Shown: positions 36,938 through 51,639, counted from the stretch's first letter. The stretch is DNA of 64,000 nucleotides from Kryptolebias marmoratus (GCF_001649575.2 NC_051451.1:17318316-17382315); one strand, 5' to 3'. Translations and numbers: made by a program. The notes: generated by a model from the sequence alone, not told the origin.

Positions 36938-39360
36938 TTTAGTCCAATTTGATTTGAGGAGCATGAAGTTAGAATGATTCTCTTCTTCTTAGAGAGAAAT
37001 AAGTGTTGATTATCAGTTCAAAACTTGCTATCATCCACCCTGAATGTCTGAATTTCCTTCAACTAACTAAAATATAGCTAGTACAGAGTGTTAGGACGTT
37101 GCCTTCAATTAAAATGTGTTTGTTTTCAGAGACGTCAAAGGGAAACATCTAACTACTTGCCCCCTTTTTACTCTGCAGAAGTTTGAATGACTTGTGTTCT
37201 GTAAGGCTCATGCAGTGCTACTGGTTACATTACATTCATGCAGTATGAAACCTTTGGAACCTTTGATGTCAGTTTAAAACTCATTTTCTGTCATTTCTGC
37301 TGCTAAATCTTTGTAAGAACCAGAATCGAACCTCTGAAGTTGTCAAACAGTAACAGAAGGTGCAGCTTTGACTTCAAGCGTGCAATATACCTTTGTAATG
37401 GTTGACCAGACACTTGCTGATTCTTTGTTCGACTCCTGTTTTACAGGAGAGTCGGGGAGACAGTGGTGGAGTTTAGGGAAAACAATGAACACAAAAGTCT
37501 GTGAGGATATCTGCCACTCCTGCCATTAGACAAATTATCTGATGTTTAGCAGCCTCCCTGTGAAGCGGTGACTTTATTGACCCCTTAGATGGAAGTGTGT
37601 CTCTTTGGTTCCCTGCTGTGCTCAACAGCAAACTCTCCTCTCTGAAGCCTCGCTGCGGCCCGAGCAGACCCAGAACTGAAACCAGCTGCTCTTCCTGCTC
37701 ACACGAGTCTTACCTGAGGGTCCTCTTTGTCCCCGGGGCTTGTCCTTTTGTCTTGCTGACCATCACAAACAGATGTCCCGCCACTGGGCCTTCTCGTAGG
37801 AAGTTGTAAAACCTCCAGTGTGCAGTGGGCTCTATTCATATGGAGCGCCTACAATAATGGCTGCACAAATGTAATACACATGCAAATGCTGACATGCAGA
37901 CACCCTGCAGTGGTGGCTTCAACAAATGTTTGACTAATGTAACTACGGACCATGTCGGTCCGAAAGGCTGGAGAGCAATGAAAGCTCTGTGAAGCAGAGT
38001 AATCGCCTCGAATTGTGTAAGTAACACAGGAAACCATGTGGGAGGCCTTTAACAGTCAGTAAACATGATTAGATCCTTCATGTCACCACAACTAGAAAGA
38101 AGAGACAGAGAAATGCCTCTTCTGCCTTCTGTCTCATCCTCACACAATGCAGACCTCACAGTCTGAGCCTTCAAATTGAGCAAAAACACAAATTCTAACA
38201 TAAAATACTCTTTTGGGTTGTAATAATGAACTGAAACCATTTTAGAATAAGTTTCAAAGTAGCCTTTATTGCGTTGTTGCTTCTCCGTGTCCAAAATGTC
38301 TGTCTGTAGCCGTCAAGTTTTATCTGTATCGGACACCTGCTGGAAATATTGATCCTGAGCCGGTTTCACCATCTCACTCATTGCCAGGCATGAAGCTTTA
38401 AACAGCTCCATGTCCCTCTGTATTGAATGCTAATAAATAATAATAATAATAATAAACTCGGGGGCTAATTGATTGTGAATACAAATCAATCACATTTGTT
38501 GAGAAAACAGTTATTCTCAATTTTGAATCCACTGCTGAAGCATAAAGGTCAGAGAGGGAACTTGGAGCCTTTAAGTCTGAACAGACAAGATTATTTAATG
38601 TTATTTAGTAGGAACAATGGATACTGAAGTCCAAATAGAGCTTTTAAATAAAAAATAAACAATTACTGTCATATAAATCATTAGTATTTTTTGTCATCAT
38701 TGAACAGAAAATCTTGGAGCATAATAAAAAGTAAAAATTAGACCTAGAAATTACAAAGCAGAAACAAAAGCTTCTGGTGAAAGAACAACAGTAATAATAA
38801 AAACCTTAAATCTTGAACAGTACAAATGAGATTCTGCTGTGACACTAATTTCTTGTGGAACAGACATGATTAGCATGCCAATTCATGCTGTTTTTAATTG
38901 TCACTTTAGGGAAAATATTTTTTTATTGCCTGCCATGTCCTACATATGCACAGACATTCTCCTAAAACTAATAACGTGGGTTGCAGAAATTCACTCGAAG
39001 ATCTTCTAAAGTTCAGGCAGCCCACCACCTTCAACAAACTGTGTTTTCGCCTTAAATAAGAGTAGCTTAGAAATAGAACCATAACACCCACATGAAAAAC
39101 ATTTATCTAGTAAATTGGTTGAAATTAACATCAGGAGTTTTCAAAAAACGGGCATAATTTTCGAAGTACTTTAAAATTTTAATTTAGTTTTATTTTTTTA
39201 CCTTAATGTAACATATACTGACTTTTGTTAAAAGTTGCTTCTTATCTTTAAATTGCAAAGTGGTGTTCCAATCTATTACCATTTAAAAGCAGTAACTACA
39301 GCATGACTTTTTAAATGTCTAGTATTAATTTAAATTAAAATAAAGTTGTTTTGTTCTGTT
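36938..39360. other. intergenic upstream of nkx1-2
   Basis: Includes a GC-richer block at about 37590-37810 with a possible minus-strand start exon (ATG at 37763 reading left to a GTAAGA-type donor at 37713) and an AAT microsatellite at 38431-38455. No recognised gene. Confidence 0.4.
38431..38455. repeat. AAT trinucleotide microsatellite
   Basis: TAATAAATAATAATAAT-type run. Confidence 0.85.
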
Positions 39361-39598
39361 GCTGGACTGACTCAGAATTCCCCTTCCAGAGAGCACAGCC
39401 TGTACCAGAGTCCAATTTGCAAAGACAGGACGATCTCTGATGAATAAAACGCCATCTGTGTTTAATTTACCTTCAGGTCGTCAATTATTGGATTTAATGT
39501 TATGGGTGATCATCGTTGAACGCTTTGAGACCATTAGGTGGTCGTGTGAAGCGCTAATAGTGTTTGTGTCACGTGTCTGCTGGAGAGAACGTGGGTAC

Positions 39599-40058
39599 NN
39601 NNNNNNNNNNNNNNNNNNNNNNNNNNNNNNNNNNNNNNNNNNNNNNNNNNNNNNNNNNNNNNNNNNNNNNNNNNNNNNNNNNNNNNNNNNNNNNNNNNNN
39701 NNNNNNNNNNNNNNNNNNNNNNNNNNNNNNNNNNNNNNNNNNNNNNNNNNNNNNNNNNNNNNNNNNNNNNNNNNNNNNNNNNNNNNNNNNNNNNNNNNNN
39801 NNNNNNNNNNNNNNNNNNNNNNNNNNNNNNNNNNNNNNNNNNNNNNNNNNNNNNNNNNNNNNNNNNNNNNNNNNNNNNNNNNNNNNNNNNNNNNNNNNNN
39901 NNNNNNNNNNNNNNNNNNNNNNNNNNNNNNNNNNNNNNNNNNNNNNNNNNNNNNNNNNNNNNNNNNNNNNNNNNNNNNNNNNNNNNNNNNNNNNNNNNNN
40001 NNNNNNNNNNNNNNNNNNNNNNNNNNNNNNNNNNNNNNNNNNNNNNNNNNNNNNNNNN
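39599..40058. other. assembly gap (460 N)
   Basis: An unbroken run of N. The left flank is complex and gene-like (CACGTG, GCGCTAATAG); the right flank is a poly-C then CA tract. ORFs reported across it are artefacts. The first exon of nkx1-2 may lie here. Confidence 0.99.
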
Positions 40059-40091
40059 CCCCCCCCCCCCCACACACACACACACACACAC
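40059..40091. repeat. poly-C followed by CA microsatellite at the gap edge
   Basis: A run of 13 C followed by (AC)n. A hard-to-sequence tract that probably caused or widened the gap. Confidence 0.9.
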
Positions 40092-40379
40092 GTATATTTA
40101 AATATATATATATATATATCACTCGATTTATATGATTATACGCAATAAATTGCCTTGCATTTATACGGGTTGTGTGAAACATCCAGACTTCTTATCAAAG
40201 AAGGATCCAAATCTAAAAGTGTAAATTATTCACCTAAACACACATACAGAAAAAAACAACAACAAATGAAATGACAGAAATACTAAAAACAAGTTCAGTA
40301 CAGGCATCCCTGTCTGACAGCGTAAACAGCAAAAAGTGATTCTCTATCTATTAGGTTTATAGTCATCTCTGTATGACCT

Positions 40380-40870
40380 TCCCCTCATTTCCAAAGCTGC
40401 GTTTCCTTTGAAGGAAGCCACAAAGGCTTGCTCCCAGAGCCCCAGCGTGTGATTGGCACCGGGACAGGCAGGCCAGATAATTGTTTAAATCGTCCCATTG
40501 AGGATGCCTCTGCGCGCTTTGATCGATATCCCATTACTGCTTCCTGCATATCTCCCTCCAGCACCTTGCAGGTACAAACCTCACACCCCATCCATGTCTG
40601 ATCCTAAATATCGTTCGATTAAAACTTCCCTTTAAATAGATGACATTTATCGATCCGCCCGCAAATATGAAACTCCATTAGCACGTCACGGCTGAGGCGC
40701 CGAAGCTGGATTTAGACGGGATTTCTTTCCGCAACATGACATTTGGAGCGCTGTGCCGCTTTATAAATTATTTAAGGATTAGTGACCAAGTCTTCCCCTC
40801 CTCTCAGTGCTTCTCGGCGCTCCACCGACCTCGGGGCCCCAATCAAACATTTCACAGATATAATCAGCTC
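40380..40870 (+). promoter_or_regulatory. candidate nkx1-2 proximal element with ATCGAT-type sites
   Basis: Complex, CpG-containing sequence 350-830 bases before the homeobox exon. It carries three ONECUT/CUX-like sites (TGATCGATATC near 40520-40530, AATATCGTTCGATTA near 40608-40622, TTTATCGATCCG near 40647-40658) and a 'ctttataaattatttaagg' stretch (about 40760-40778). If exon 1 is in the gap this is intron 1; otherwise it is upstream promoter DNA. Confidence 0.35.
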
Positions 40871-41197
40871 CTCTCGCGTTTAGTGTTTTTAAACTGCTCT
40901 TCAGCCTGAACAAAGAGAAACATTAGTGCACAATGAAGACACATTTCTTCATCAGGTGTCAGGATGGACAGAATATGGGGAGCTGTCCTTCAGCACCAAG
41001 GCCAAGTTGACACAAAGGTTTTGTTTCCCTCAAATACAAACACATCTTATTCTTATTAAGTCAATTAGTTGTCTTTAAAAAATAGTTTAAAACTACCAGT
41101 AATCCAAGTTTTGTACAATAAAAACAAAGTAGAGACACCTCAGAAATATTTTACATTTTTTAGACAGTTTTCTGCGAGAATAACTGATATGAACTGA

Positions 41198-41815
<618 letters not shown>

Positions 41816-42195
41816 AAAACAAACCAAGACTAATAGATTTTTATACACTGTTGCCAAATTCTACTTCTCACACCAGAACATTTCAATCCCAGAATATTTT
41901 CTCATGTTCAACTTGTTTATGGACTTTTAATATACATGTTTTAAATCATCTAAATGTTGCACAACCACATAATGAAAAGTAAAATAAGTAACTTATAGAA
42001 CAAAAACTGTCTGTCTTTGTAATGGCTGACATGTTCTTATTGTATTTGATAACTCATAATGTATTGTTTTACATCTCAGATGATGGCAGACTGTTATTGT
42101 GTCTAAACCTCTGCCATGTTGTGCATTTTACACCTGTTGCCATAAAAACATGATAAATGTAACTTTATTAAAACAACACAAAGCATGTTTCTGGG
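41816..42195 (+). other. nkx1-2: nkx1-2 3' UTR with ATTAAA poly(A) signal
   Basis: A variant signal ATTAAA at 42167-42172 is followed by a GT-rich stretch (about 42189-42210), fitting cleavage near 42190. A canonical AATAAA at about 42942-42947 could serve a longer form. Confidence 0.45.
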
Positions 42196-45100
42196 TGTCA
42201 TGGTTTGTTACATACTTTTCAGTGCAGGATAGCTTTCAATATTCTTAACTGAAAGATGACCCAAATGATTTGTTTTAGTTGTAGTTGTCTCTTGAATAGC
42301 ACATCCAGGACAGCAAGTCTGAAGTTTTTCCATCATATAACTGCTTATGAGAGCAGGTGTAATAGTTAGTTTTCACATTGTAAATTCACTCAAATGTACA
42401 ACACAGCTTATTCCATAAAGGCTATGTTTTGTATTGTTTTTATTTCTACTTCTGTTGCACTTTAGCATCTGTTAATGTGCAAAAAAGTAAGGTAGACCAC
42501 CAAATAATGTAAAATTGCACAGCCACATAACAATGCTGCTAATCCAAAACATAACATTAAGAACAACTGTATTTTGGGGCAATACCAAGAAATGTAGAAC
42601 TTGTAACTAGCAGCAGAATGGATGAGTTGACCAATTAACTATTGCATTAGGATTTTTTTTTACAGCCATTAGATCCAAAATGCCACCTAATTTATTATGG
42701 CATGATGGCTTTACTAATGGCTCAGTGCATCTTGTTCACATATTTTTACTTGAATACATATGTGGCAATACGAGTTGTTCACAACTTTTGCTGTAAATAG
42801 TCCAATGTGTACAGTGTAAACTGCTCATTAGAACAGTAAGTGAATAGCTGTAGTTTAGGGAAACCAGAGTTGATGAAAAAGAACAAACTGCTGTGGTCGG
42901 TGATTGTAATCACTCCATATTGCTGTAATCTGCAAGGTTAAATAAAGTACAAATATGACATCTTATGCTTTATTTGGCAGTTGTTGGAGTCTAGAAACAC
43001 AACAAAACACAATTTCTAGTCACTGGTTAAAATATTTGATAGAAAAAATATATATATAAAAATCTTCAACAATTTATTTTGCAAGTGTTGTGTTCCTATT
43101 GAACTACTAACAAAGCACAAGTATCACCACTGGAGGGATACACAGGAAAACAAAGACTGGGAAGTGTCTGAAGAAACATTCAGCTGCAACTCATAGCCAG
43201 CATTATTTAATCTATCAACAGTGCTGTGAGAGGACTGGGCTGTTAATCTGTAAAGAAAATCATACCAACATTCTGCATAGGTCCACAGATTGTCTGTTTT
43301 TGTGCCTGATTAAAAATAGTTTTGAATCATTTCAACACAATCTTGTTGTCCCTTTGACTCTCCAGCCCAACACAACTTGCTGCAACTTTAATTACTCACA
43401 AAGAAAATATGCAATTGTTTTACATCTTAATTGTTTTACCTTTTTATATCTGTATTTTATTTGAATTCAGTCTAAGGCATCATATCACAGTAATGTTATT
43501 TCCTGGTAAAACTTTACTTGCTTTATACAACCACACAGTGTCACTGTTTCATTGCTTAAACCTTTAATATTTCCTCAGTTTGTATACAGTACACCAGTGA
43601 TACAGCTGTGTTTGCTGTAATGGTCATTCCATTCATCAGAAGCAGAAAGATCTATAGTTTAGGATTTATTTTCCATCTCATGTGCTTATAGATTTTAAAC
43701 ACGATGTATCTGTTTTGATTCTCCCTTTTGGTGTATATCTAAATGTTGTAATCAGTCCTGCATTATCTTTTTATTTTTAAAAGTAATGACCTTTTGTGGT
43801 GTGATTAATTTAAAAATAGTACATTTGTCTTATTTTCTAAAAACAATTGATAAAAATCAGTCTGATTGAAAAAAACAACATAATAAAGGTTGATTAATAT
43901 GCATAGCATGTGCATTTTTAAACATCCACCTAGAAAATTTGCATATAATTCTGCAAAGGGGGTATTAAAAATTAATCTTATGGACCTCCTGCTAAATTTG
44001 CACACATTTGCTGTAGCTGTTTCTGTATGTATATTGGGAATGCACCATTCCATCCATATGTTTTTCGCTTCGTATGTGCACTATGGATCAACGTGACAAA
44101 AAACCCATAAAGCTGAAAGCAACAAGCCAACAGACACAGCAGAAAAAAAGAGCTTGAGTTCCACAGTTTAGGGATTTGGCATGATCAGCGTAGTATATCA
44201 GTGGAGGAGTGAGAGCTTTAAATCTGTTGTCAGGCGGTGTTATTATAGGTGGCAATTTCAAGAGTGTTGTGGCTTCTTTTCTTTTATCCACAACACTCTG
44301 GTTGAGTACGGGGCTTCTGTTTATGTCTTCAGAAGTTGAGCCCGTTGACTTTCTCCTGATTTCAGTGTGATGGCTTGAGGCCTGACAAGAATCCTAAAAT
44401 TAAATGGATTTTTCTCTCTTCTAACCAAACCTGGACAATATCAGGCTGTCACTGAGGTGCTTGGGACAGTGCAGAGGTATTTCAGTCCTTTTATTTCTGT
44501 CTTGCCCCTTTATACATAGATGCTTTACAACAGTCCAACATGCACAACATCCACGTCAATACACACTTTGTAACATTTCATCAGACTTCTTTGTTTCTCA
44601 CTGGTGCATATAAACATCTACTCTTTGGTCCAGTGGTATTTTTCATCCAGACAGTATCTGGAATGCAGCTGCCAAAGAGTTTGACAGTTTTGATCGATAC
44701 ATTCGGAAATCCAGCATAAGAAACCCATCCTATGTTTTGGCTCCAGGCAACTGCTACGTGACTATGTGATGAATAATTTTGCAGCATATTTGAGGAGGTC
44801 CTCTAGGTCTAGGCAAAGAGGGCGCTTGTTTGAAATTCATGCTGCATGCAGAGACTGTGCAGGGACAAGGTCAGTAACAGGGCTGCTATCCATGTGTGTG
44901 CACACATTCAGTAGGATTTAAAGAAAATTCCATCTGTAGCTCCCGCTCTCCATACTTGACCTTTGCAGAGAAACAAATTGGAGGCTTGAAAAAATAATAC
45001 AAAAAAAGAAGCCGAGGATTTCCTGGTATGTGTGAATGTTATTTTCAGCTGTGGTGGTCCACTGGGGACTGGCATCCTCTCCATGGAGGTCCACGGGTCA

Positions 45101-45650
45101 CAGGGGGAGAATGAATGGTGAAGACAGAATGATTTTATGGCAGAACACAACAGGCTAATCTTCTACCTCATTTGTGGAAAAACATAAGAGATTTAAAATG
45201 TATTTTATACCAGTAGTTCAGTTAGTTTGTTGAGCCTTTCAAGGCTGCACGGACAGGAACACATTTCCTCTTGACAATCTTTTGTGAATGAACATCTGCA
45301 TCCACCTGTGAGCTGCTGACTAAAAATAATGCTGCAAGAAAGCCACCACTGAACAAGTCATGTGACCTACAGGTCGTGTATATTAATATCAGGGTTATTT
45401 TTCCATCCCTAATAAAAACCATGTCAGTGGAACATACCAGACAGTAAATGGTTTTTATTTTGTTGCCAGAAAGTCTAAAACTCAAGCTTCTTTGTGCAGT
45501 TTTTGCATCATGAACTGCGTTGCATCACCTCTTCTTTTACAGCTGTACGAGACAAACTGAGGTAACCAACTTGCTTCATAAAACTTTGCAACTCTTTAAA
45601 AACTTTGTGCCTTCTTAATAGTATAGTATTGTTTCAGGATTGTTGCCTAG
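42196..45650. other. intergenic, nothing recognised
   Basis: AT-rich. A possible distal nkx1-2 poly(A) site near 42942 is the only element noted. No exon of OAT, which lies here in the human order, was found. Confidence 0.45.
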
Positions 45651-45724
45651 AGTCAAAAGGTCAAGAGGACAATTACTGAATGTTTTTGTGTCTGTGTGTA
45701 TTACCAAAATACCTTGTGAACCCC

Positions 45725-45792
45725 TAGATTAATTTGAATGAAACTTGCAAAAAATAATCTTGAATGCACATCTGCATCTGATTAACCTTTGG
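45725..45792 (-). repeat. dispersed repeat family R1, copy 5 (minus orientation, fragment)
   Basis: Contains the reverse complement of the core: 'gaatgaaacttgcaaaaaat' and 'gcacatctgcatctgattaa'. Confidence 0.6.
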
Positions 45793-46689
45793 AGAACCTG
45801 CCAAAGCTATGCTGTTGTAGTATGTACAACAAAATGTAGATGGGCATAACCATGCTGGTAAACAATGCCTTTTTAGGAAATCATGTCTGTACGGCAAGAA
45901 ATGTCCCTCCAGAATCGGAATATAATGTTGGTGGCTCCTCATCTCATGTTGCATCACCTGTGAAAGGATCATTGTTCTTAAGCTTAAAGGTTAAAAAAGA
46001 CAATAAATAAAGAAATAAAATGCACGTCCACTTTGTGGCTTCATTTTGAGCAACTCATTCTTCCTCTGCAGATGGAGTTCACTTGGTTGTCATGGAAACA
46101 GTACCTTTGTCATGACAGCCCTGACAAAAACAACCGAGCCAACCGCATGTGCAAAACAAGCAGGAGGAAAAAAATTAATACATGCCAAACGTAATGTAGT
46201 AATTACTCTGAAATACTGAAGCAAGATAACATTTTACATTTCGGGGTTTGAGACAGTCTTCAAAACTTCCTGAATTGACTCCTAAGCCTCTGTGGCAACA
46301 GTTCTGATATTTGCACCTACGCTATCACCACATATTCTAAATCTCAGCTTTCTTCTCTGTGTGCAGTATGTGGGCCGTGTTCTCCTGCTTTTGTCTTCTA
46401 GATGTTCACGTCACACAGAATATTGTGCACAAGAAATTCTAATAAACACGTTTTAGTGGATTTTAACCATCCCCGTTTTACAATGAGCTCGTTCTCTGCC
46501 TATAAAACCTTAATGGTGTGTAAAAAAAAACTGATATATAAATTTACTCGATTATTCTAAACGCCTAACAGCAGCCAGTTCTCTGTGAAATATTCAAACT
46601 GTGAGGACACTTTACCAAATTTAATCACTTCATGTATCAATTTAAGAAAAACACTGTGACATGCCAGATTTGAAGAAGGAGAAGAACAT

Positions 46690-47058
46690 GAATCATCCCA
46701 TTTTTGTCTGTTACTAAAATATCTTCTTAACCACTGAACAGATTAAAGTAACAACTGATTAACATTTCGATTCTTTCCCATTCAAAACGGCCACCACAGC
46801 TAATGGATATTAACCAACACAAAAATGTCTACAACTCAGTACATTTTACAGATACTGAGTTAAAACTTTGTGTGGTAGTAGCTGAGGGTCACAACACATA
46901 CTCTGAGCGTTGCCTCTTACAATATCCCATCAGGTTATGTGTAACGTTCTTTTCAAGGTTTGGCCAAAATCTCTCTGTCATTTCAACACATGATTAGCTT
47001 ACTTTCAACCTCTGGAATGAAAAGCAGTGGGCGATATACATTCCTTCTAGAACCACAG
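46690..47058 (-). repeat. dispersed repeat family R1, copy 6 (minus orientation)
   Basis: Reverse-complement blocks in order: 'ctaaaatatcttcttaacca', 'aaaacggccaccacagctaa', 'gtagtagctgagggtcac', and the terminal 'agtgggcgatatacattcct'. Confidence 0.75.
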
Positions 47059-50000
47059 AGAACCCTGCCAAGACATTTGGAGGTAAAACAGATTTTTCTT
47101 ATTATTGGATCCGTTTGTCCGCTGTGAAAAGCATGAAAGGCTGTTTAAAAAAAACAACAAATTACATTAAGGTTTAAAAATTGTATGGAGGCTCAGATCT
47201 GACTGATAATCTGCTTTATCTTTGGGTCTTTCACCTTCGACAGAAAAATTACATTTAATTAGAACAGCAGCTGTTAAACTTTAAATCCTTCCAGCTACAA
47301 CACAAATTAGCCAGAATTCCACAGTGTTTGAGATGAATGGTGAATGTTTCTCAGTGCAAATGCTCCTTCCTGTTTCCCCGCAGTCTGTCATCTCCAGCTG
47401 TTAGCATACAAAAAAGGAAAAAAAAAAAAGAAAAAAAAAAGCGCACTGAAACAAAAATTCCATGTGTTAAAAGAAAATAAGCGTACTCTTTTTCTTTTTT
47501 TTAATAATTAAATCATAGTTTCCAGCCCTAGCAAAAATACCTATTTAGACTTAATTTTGTCTTGAGGCAGTTGCAGTGGGAGAAAGTCTTCTTCAGACTG
47601 GCTTTGCCCCCATACCTGATTGATTTATTTATTTTTTGTCCATCACAATTTTGACAAAGTAATTTTGGAACAAAAGTTAAAATGTTTTTTTTAGGGGACA
47701 TGTAAATGGGCATAAGTGGTTAGAGTGAATGTGATTTAAAGTGAGACTTGAGGATGAGCCAGTTTGGAGAGTTTCCCAGTTTGGGTTTTGTGGAATGATT
47801 GATTCTGGAGAAGTGAGTGCCCTGAACCGTGAATGATGTCTTCAATTAATTTCTGGCAGGTCATGCCATTTTGACTTGTCTGGTCCATATTTCCGTTTCT
47901 TTCACAAGTCTTTTTGAGTTCATGCATTCTGATCTTTGCATACAGGCCAGTACAGACACACAGATGATTACACAACCATTGGCACAGGGGCTGAAAGTTG
48001 GGATAAAGCAGATTTTCCAAGGAAGAAGTTTGAATCAGTGTATGAAATGAAGGGGGTTTCCAGATGCTTGGGTCAACTTAAAGATTTAACTGAAGTGAAA
48101 GCTCCCTAACATCACTTCTTTAAGACTCTCATACTTCTTTCAGCTTTGTATCTTTACATTTTCAAAAACTCTGGTGATCCTATTGTGATATAAAATGAAG
48201 TCGATTTCTTATATCTTGCATTAAAAGACCTGTATAGTGAGTTTTGGTGAGTATAAATTATTAAAAACATATATTTTTTGGCAAATTCTTTGTGTTTCTG
48301 ATGAAAAAAAGACCACAAAGTGACTAAGTATTTGGTGAAAATTCCTCTTCATGACATAGCTTTCCCCAGCTTTCTACAGTTGGTGTTGTTTGACTCATCT
48401 GATGCCTTCACAAGTAGTCAGTGTTAATAACACAGGGGAGGACAGAGAGTTCTTAAATACAGCCTGTATAAAAGTCAAAGTCCAAAAAGCTGGAAGCAAC
48501 TTTAAAACAATGACAGATCCTTCATCATATTAAAAGTGAAAAGAAACACGGACATCCCATGGCTTCCAGATTATTTCTTTCCACCTACTCCATCTTGGGT
48601 TTCTTCTGCCCGTTTCCTGTCTAAACATCTGTTCCAGATCCCCACAAAGAACATTTATGCCTAACATCTTTTTTTTTTCCTTTCTCAAATGTCAGAACAA
48701 GCTGCTTCGGGGTCACATGGGTATCCTCACATCCTTTATGACATATCACTATTAGTTCCACCAGAAGGTTTTGGGAACAATGTTCAGGTCCAGCTTGGGT
48801 GCTCCGAGACCAGTACGCTGCATTTTTAAATATGTTTTCCTGCTTCAACAGAGCTGATTTAAATCAATGGAACAGGCTTCACTATTTGGTAACATGCTGA
48901 AGAAGCAATTCATTCATTTGAATGAGGTGGACTGAAGCAGGGATAGTGACCTCTGAAAACCAGAACTAGACACCGCAGAGTCACGAGAGGTGACTGTTTC
49001 ACCTTTTGGGAAGGACAGTCTTTTAAATCCTCCTTTATATCGTTTTCATGGCACAATTTATTATGTCCTTGGCTTAAAGCTGTTTTTCATGCAGACTGTG
49101 AGCATGCCATGTCTCTTTCTAACCACAGAGTTTTCAGTTTACATCTTTCCTCAGGCTCCAGATGTGATGGACATGGTGTTATAAAGAGCTCATAAACAGA
49201 AGGAGACACAGAAAGGTCTCCATGTGATCGCAATCTGGAGCTGACTTTTTTTTTTATTCCATGCAACCTGTTATCCTACTTTTACTGTTTTCAACACCTG
49301 CCTTTCCCTCTGTTGCATCTGCTTCTCCTCACAGCTGTAGATATGAATTCCCGGCAAACCCCAGTTTAGGGGTTTAGCAGTGAGTATATAATTCAAACCA
49401 AGGTTCAGAACTTAAAAAGCCATAGATTTCTATTTGTTTAGGATGTCCAATGCACTTTTGTTATGCAAATCCCACTTCAATAAAGGCACTGAAGAAAGAC
49501 AGGCTGCAGCACGCTTCACCTCCTTTTTTCTGCATTGCCATGGTGAAGAGACCCAACAGAGTATCAGCTCATATGTCCAGCTGTCTGTGTTATCACCGTT
49601 TGTCAGACATCAAAGAACTTCAGGTGAAAACTGACACCCATTGAAAAATTACACTAAAATTTGTGTTAAGCGTCATGATGGTAGGTTTTTTTTTTCTGTG
49701 TGTGTTTTCAGTTTTTATGCAGTTTGGTTTTCTAAAGTTTCATTGTGCTGCTTTTGCATTTTGGCCCATAGATCTCTTTTCGTGGCATTTGCTTTCAGCT
49801 CCACTCACACCTGGTTTTCATCTGTAGTCACTTCACCTGCTTTCATTCAGCAATCACCCTCCTCAGAACTTCTATAGTCCTGGCTTTCTTCAGTTTAGTC
49901 TGAGATCATCTGGTTTTCTCTCATGTTGGCGGGTCCCCGTTTATTTACTTTAGTTATCAAAGATTTCAAGTTTACATCAGGATTTTTGGGTCTTATAAAC

Positions 50001-51521
50001 AATATCTTATGTCATGTGAGATGTGATGTCAATTATTTACAGGTTATTTATTTGGAGAGAGAACAATTTGGTTTATTTTTTCACCAAACAGACCAGCGTT
50101 CACTGTCTTTGGATTTAGTGTTTGTTTGGATATTTCACTCTGGAGCAAAGTGGCGCTTATGAAGAGCAACACTTGTACTGTGTCTGATTTAACATTAACC
50201 CCATTCGTCAAAAAGTGATAACATCAGGAATGCATTCAGACGGATCAGAACTGACTTTCAGTGTGTGCGGGTAATCTGATAAACTTCAGTCAGACACAGC
50301 TTATTCATCTCCCTGAGATGTGAATAATCACAATCAATTTCACAAGAATTAACAGCAATTATACTCGTGCTCTCGAGCATACAGATATGCTCTGAAGGGG
50401 AGGCAGTTTATTCAAATGTGACTTTATCTTCTTTTAGCAGCATCAGTTTCCCAGCGGAGGCTCTTTCACTTGTCAGAAATGAGCCATTTTGCCTCTCTAA
50501 AGTTCCAACTGGTTGGAGCTCAAAAGATGAACATCGTGGCGACCCTCGCCATTTATTTTCACCTCTTACATGTTTTTTTTTATTTCTCTGTTTATTTCCT
50601 CCAAGAAACAGATGTCACGACAAACGTTGAAGGAGTTGGCTTCTCACACGCAAATTAATTTCCCCCCCTGTACAGAAAAAGAAATGTGTCACTGAGTTGA
50701 GAAGCCTCTACTGTGAGGTTTTCATTTCCTCACAGTAAAGTTTTTTTTTTCTCTTGCTCAAATCAATCTAAGCCAATAAGGCTAACTAGAAAAGTACATT
50801 TTTAAAGGTTTTGTATTTTGTGATGTATTTTTAAAAGCGTATCCTTTGAGGTTTTCTTTTAAATTAATGCCTCTACTCAAAATGTCCATGTTTTCAACTT
50901 AAAGAAATACATCAATTATGTGTGCTGCACTTTCGAAACAAAGCGATGAGCTCCATTAGCCTACATGCATGGATCTGGAGTTGAGTGTTTGTAGAGCTTG
51001 TGTTTTTTTTTTTTATATAATACTTCCCCTGAAACTCACGCACACAGGATGAGTCATGACAAGAAATGTCACGAGGCATCCCACACAAGGACGACTGTTC
51101 CAGTTTCAATTAAAAGTAAAGTTGCTCTTGATAGCACAATAAATCAGATGGCTGGAAGTACCGGTTCTCCCTTTAAAGTCTGGAGAACAGTTAGAAAATT
51201 ATACATGAATATTTTATGGATGTCACACTTTTGAAGGTTAGATAAGATTCTCCAAATCAGTCAGTCATCAGAGTTTGTTTCAGTTTCTTTTCATCCTGGT
51301 TAAATAAAAAATGTGCATTTTTTTTCATTAAAATTAAAGTGAAGCTGTGTGTTTTTGGAGCCGGTCTACTCATCAAAGTGAAATCAGGTAATGAAACCAG
51401 CTCACCAGAGGTAAAGGTTTTGGAAAGACCTTGGAGCAACAGTAGGCTTGTGTTTCTCTGTTGTATCAAAGAGGTGCTTTTATGACGTTTTCACCTACTG
51501 CCAAAAGGCAAAAGAAGGGAG

Positions 51522-51526
<5 letters not shown>
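47059..51526. other. intergenic, nothing recognised
   Basis: A-rich runs near 47410-47440 and T-runs near 50570-50580. No supported gene. Confidence 0.45.

Positions 51527-51592
<66 letters not shown>
51527..51592. repeat. TA dinucleotide microsatellite (about 33 units)
   Basis: Uninterrupted (TA)n. It directly precedes the clustered R1 copies. Confidence 0.95.
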
Positions 51593-51594
<2 letters not shown>

Positions 51595-51639
51595 TTTCCT
51601 GCGTCTGTGTCCTCATTTGTCTGTAGTGTAAGAAAAAAA

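Noticed and set aside
39440..40182. Long ORFs of 170-230 codons on both strands
   Set aside because: They run through the 460-base N gap; the residues are undefined.
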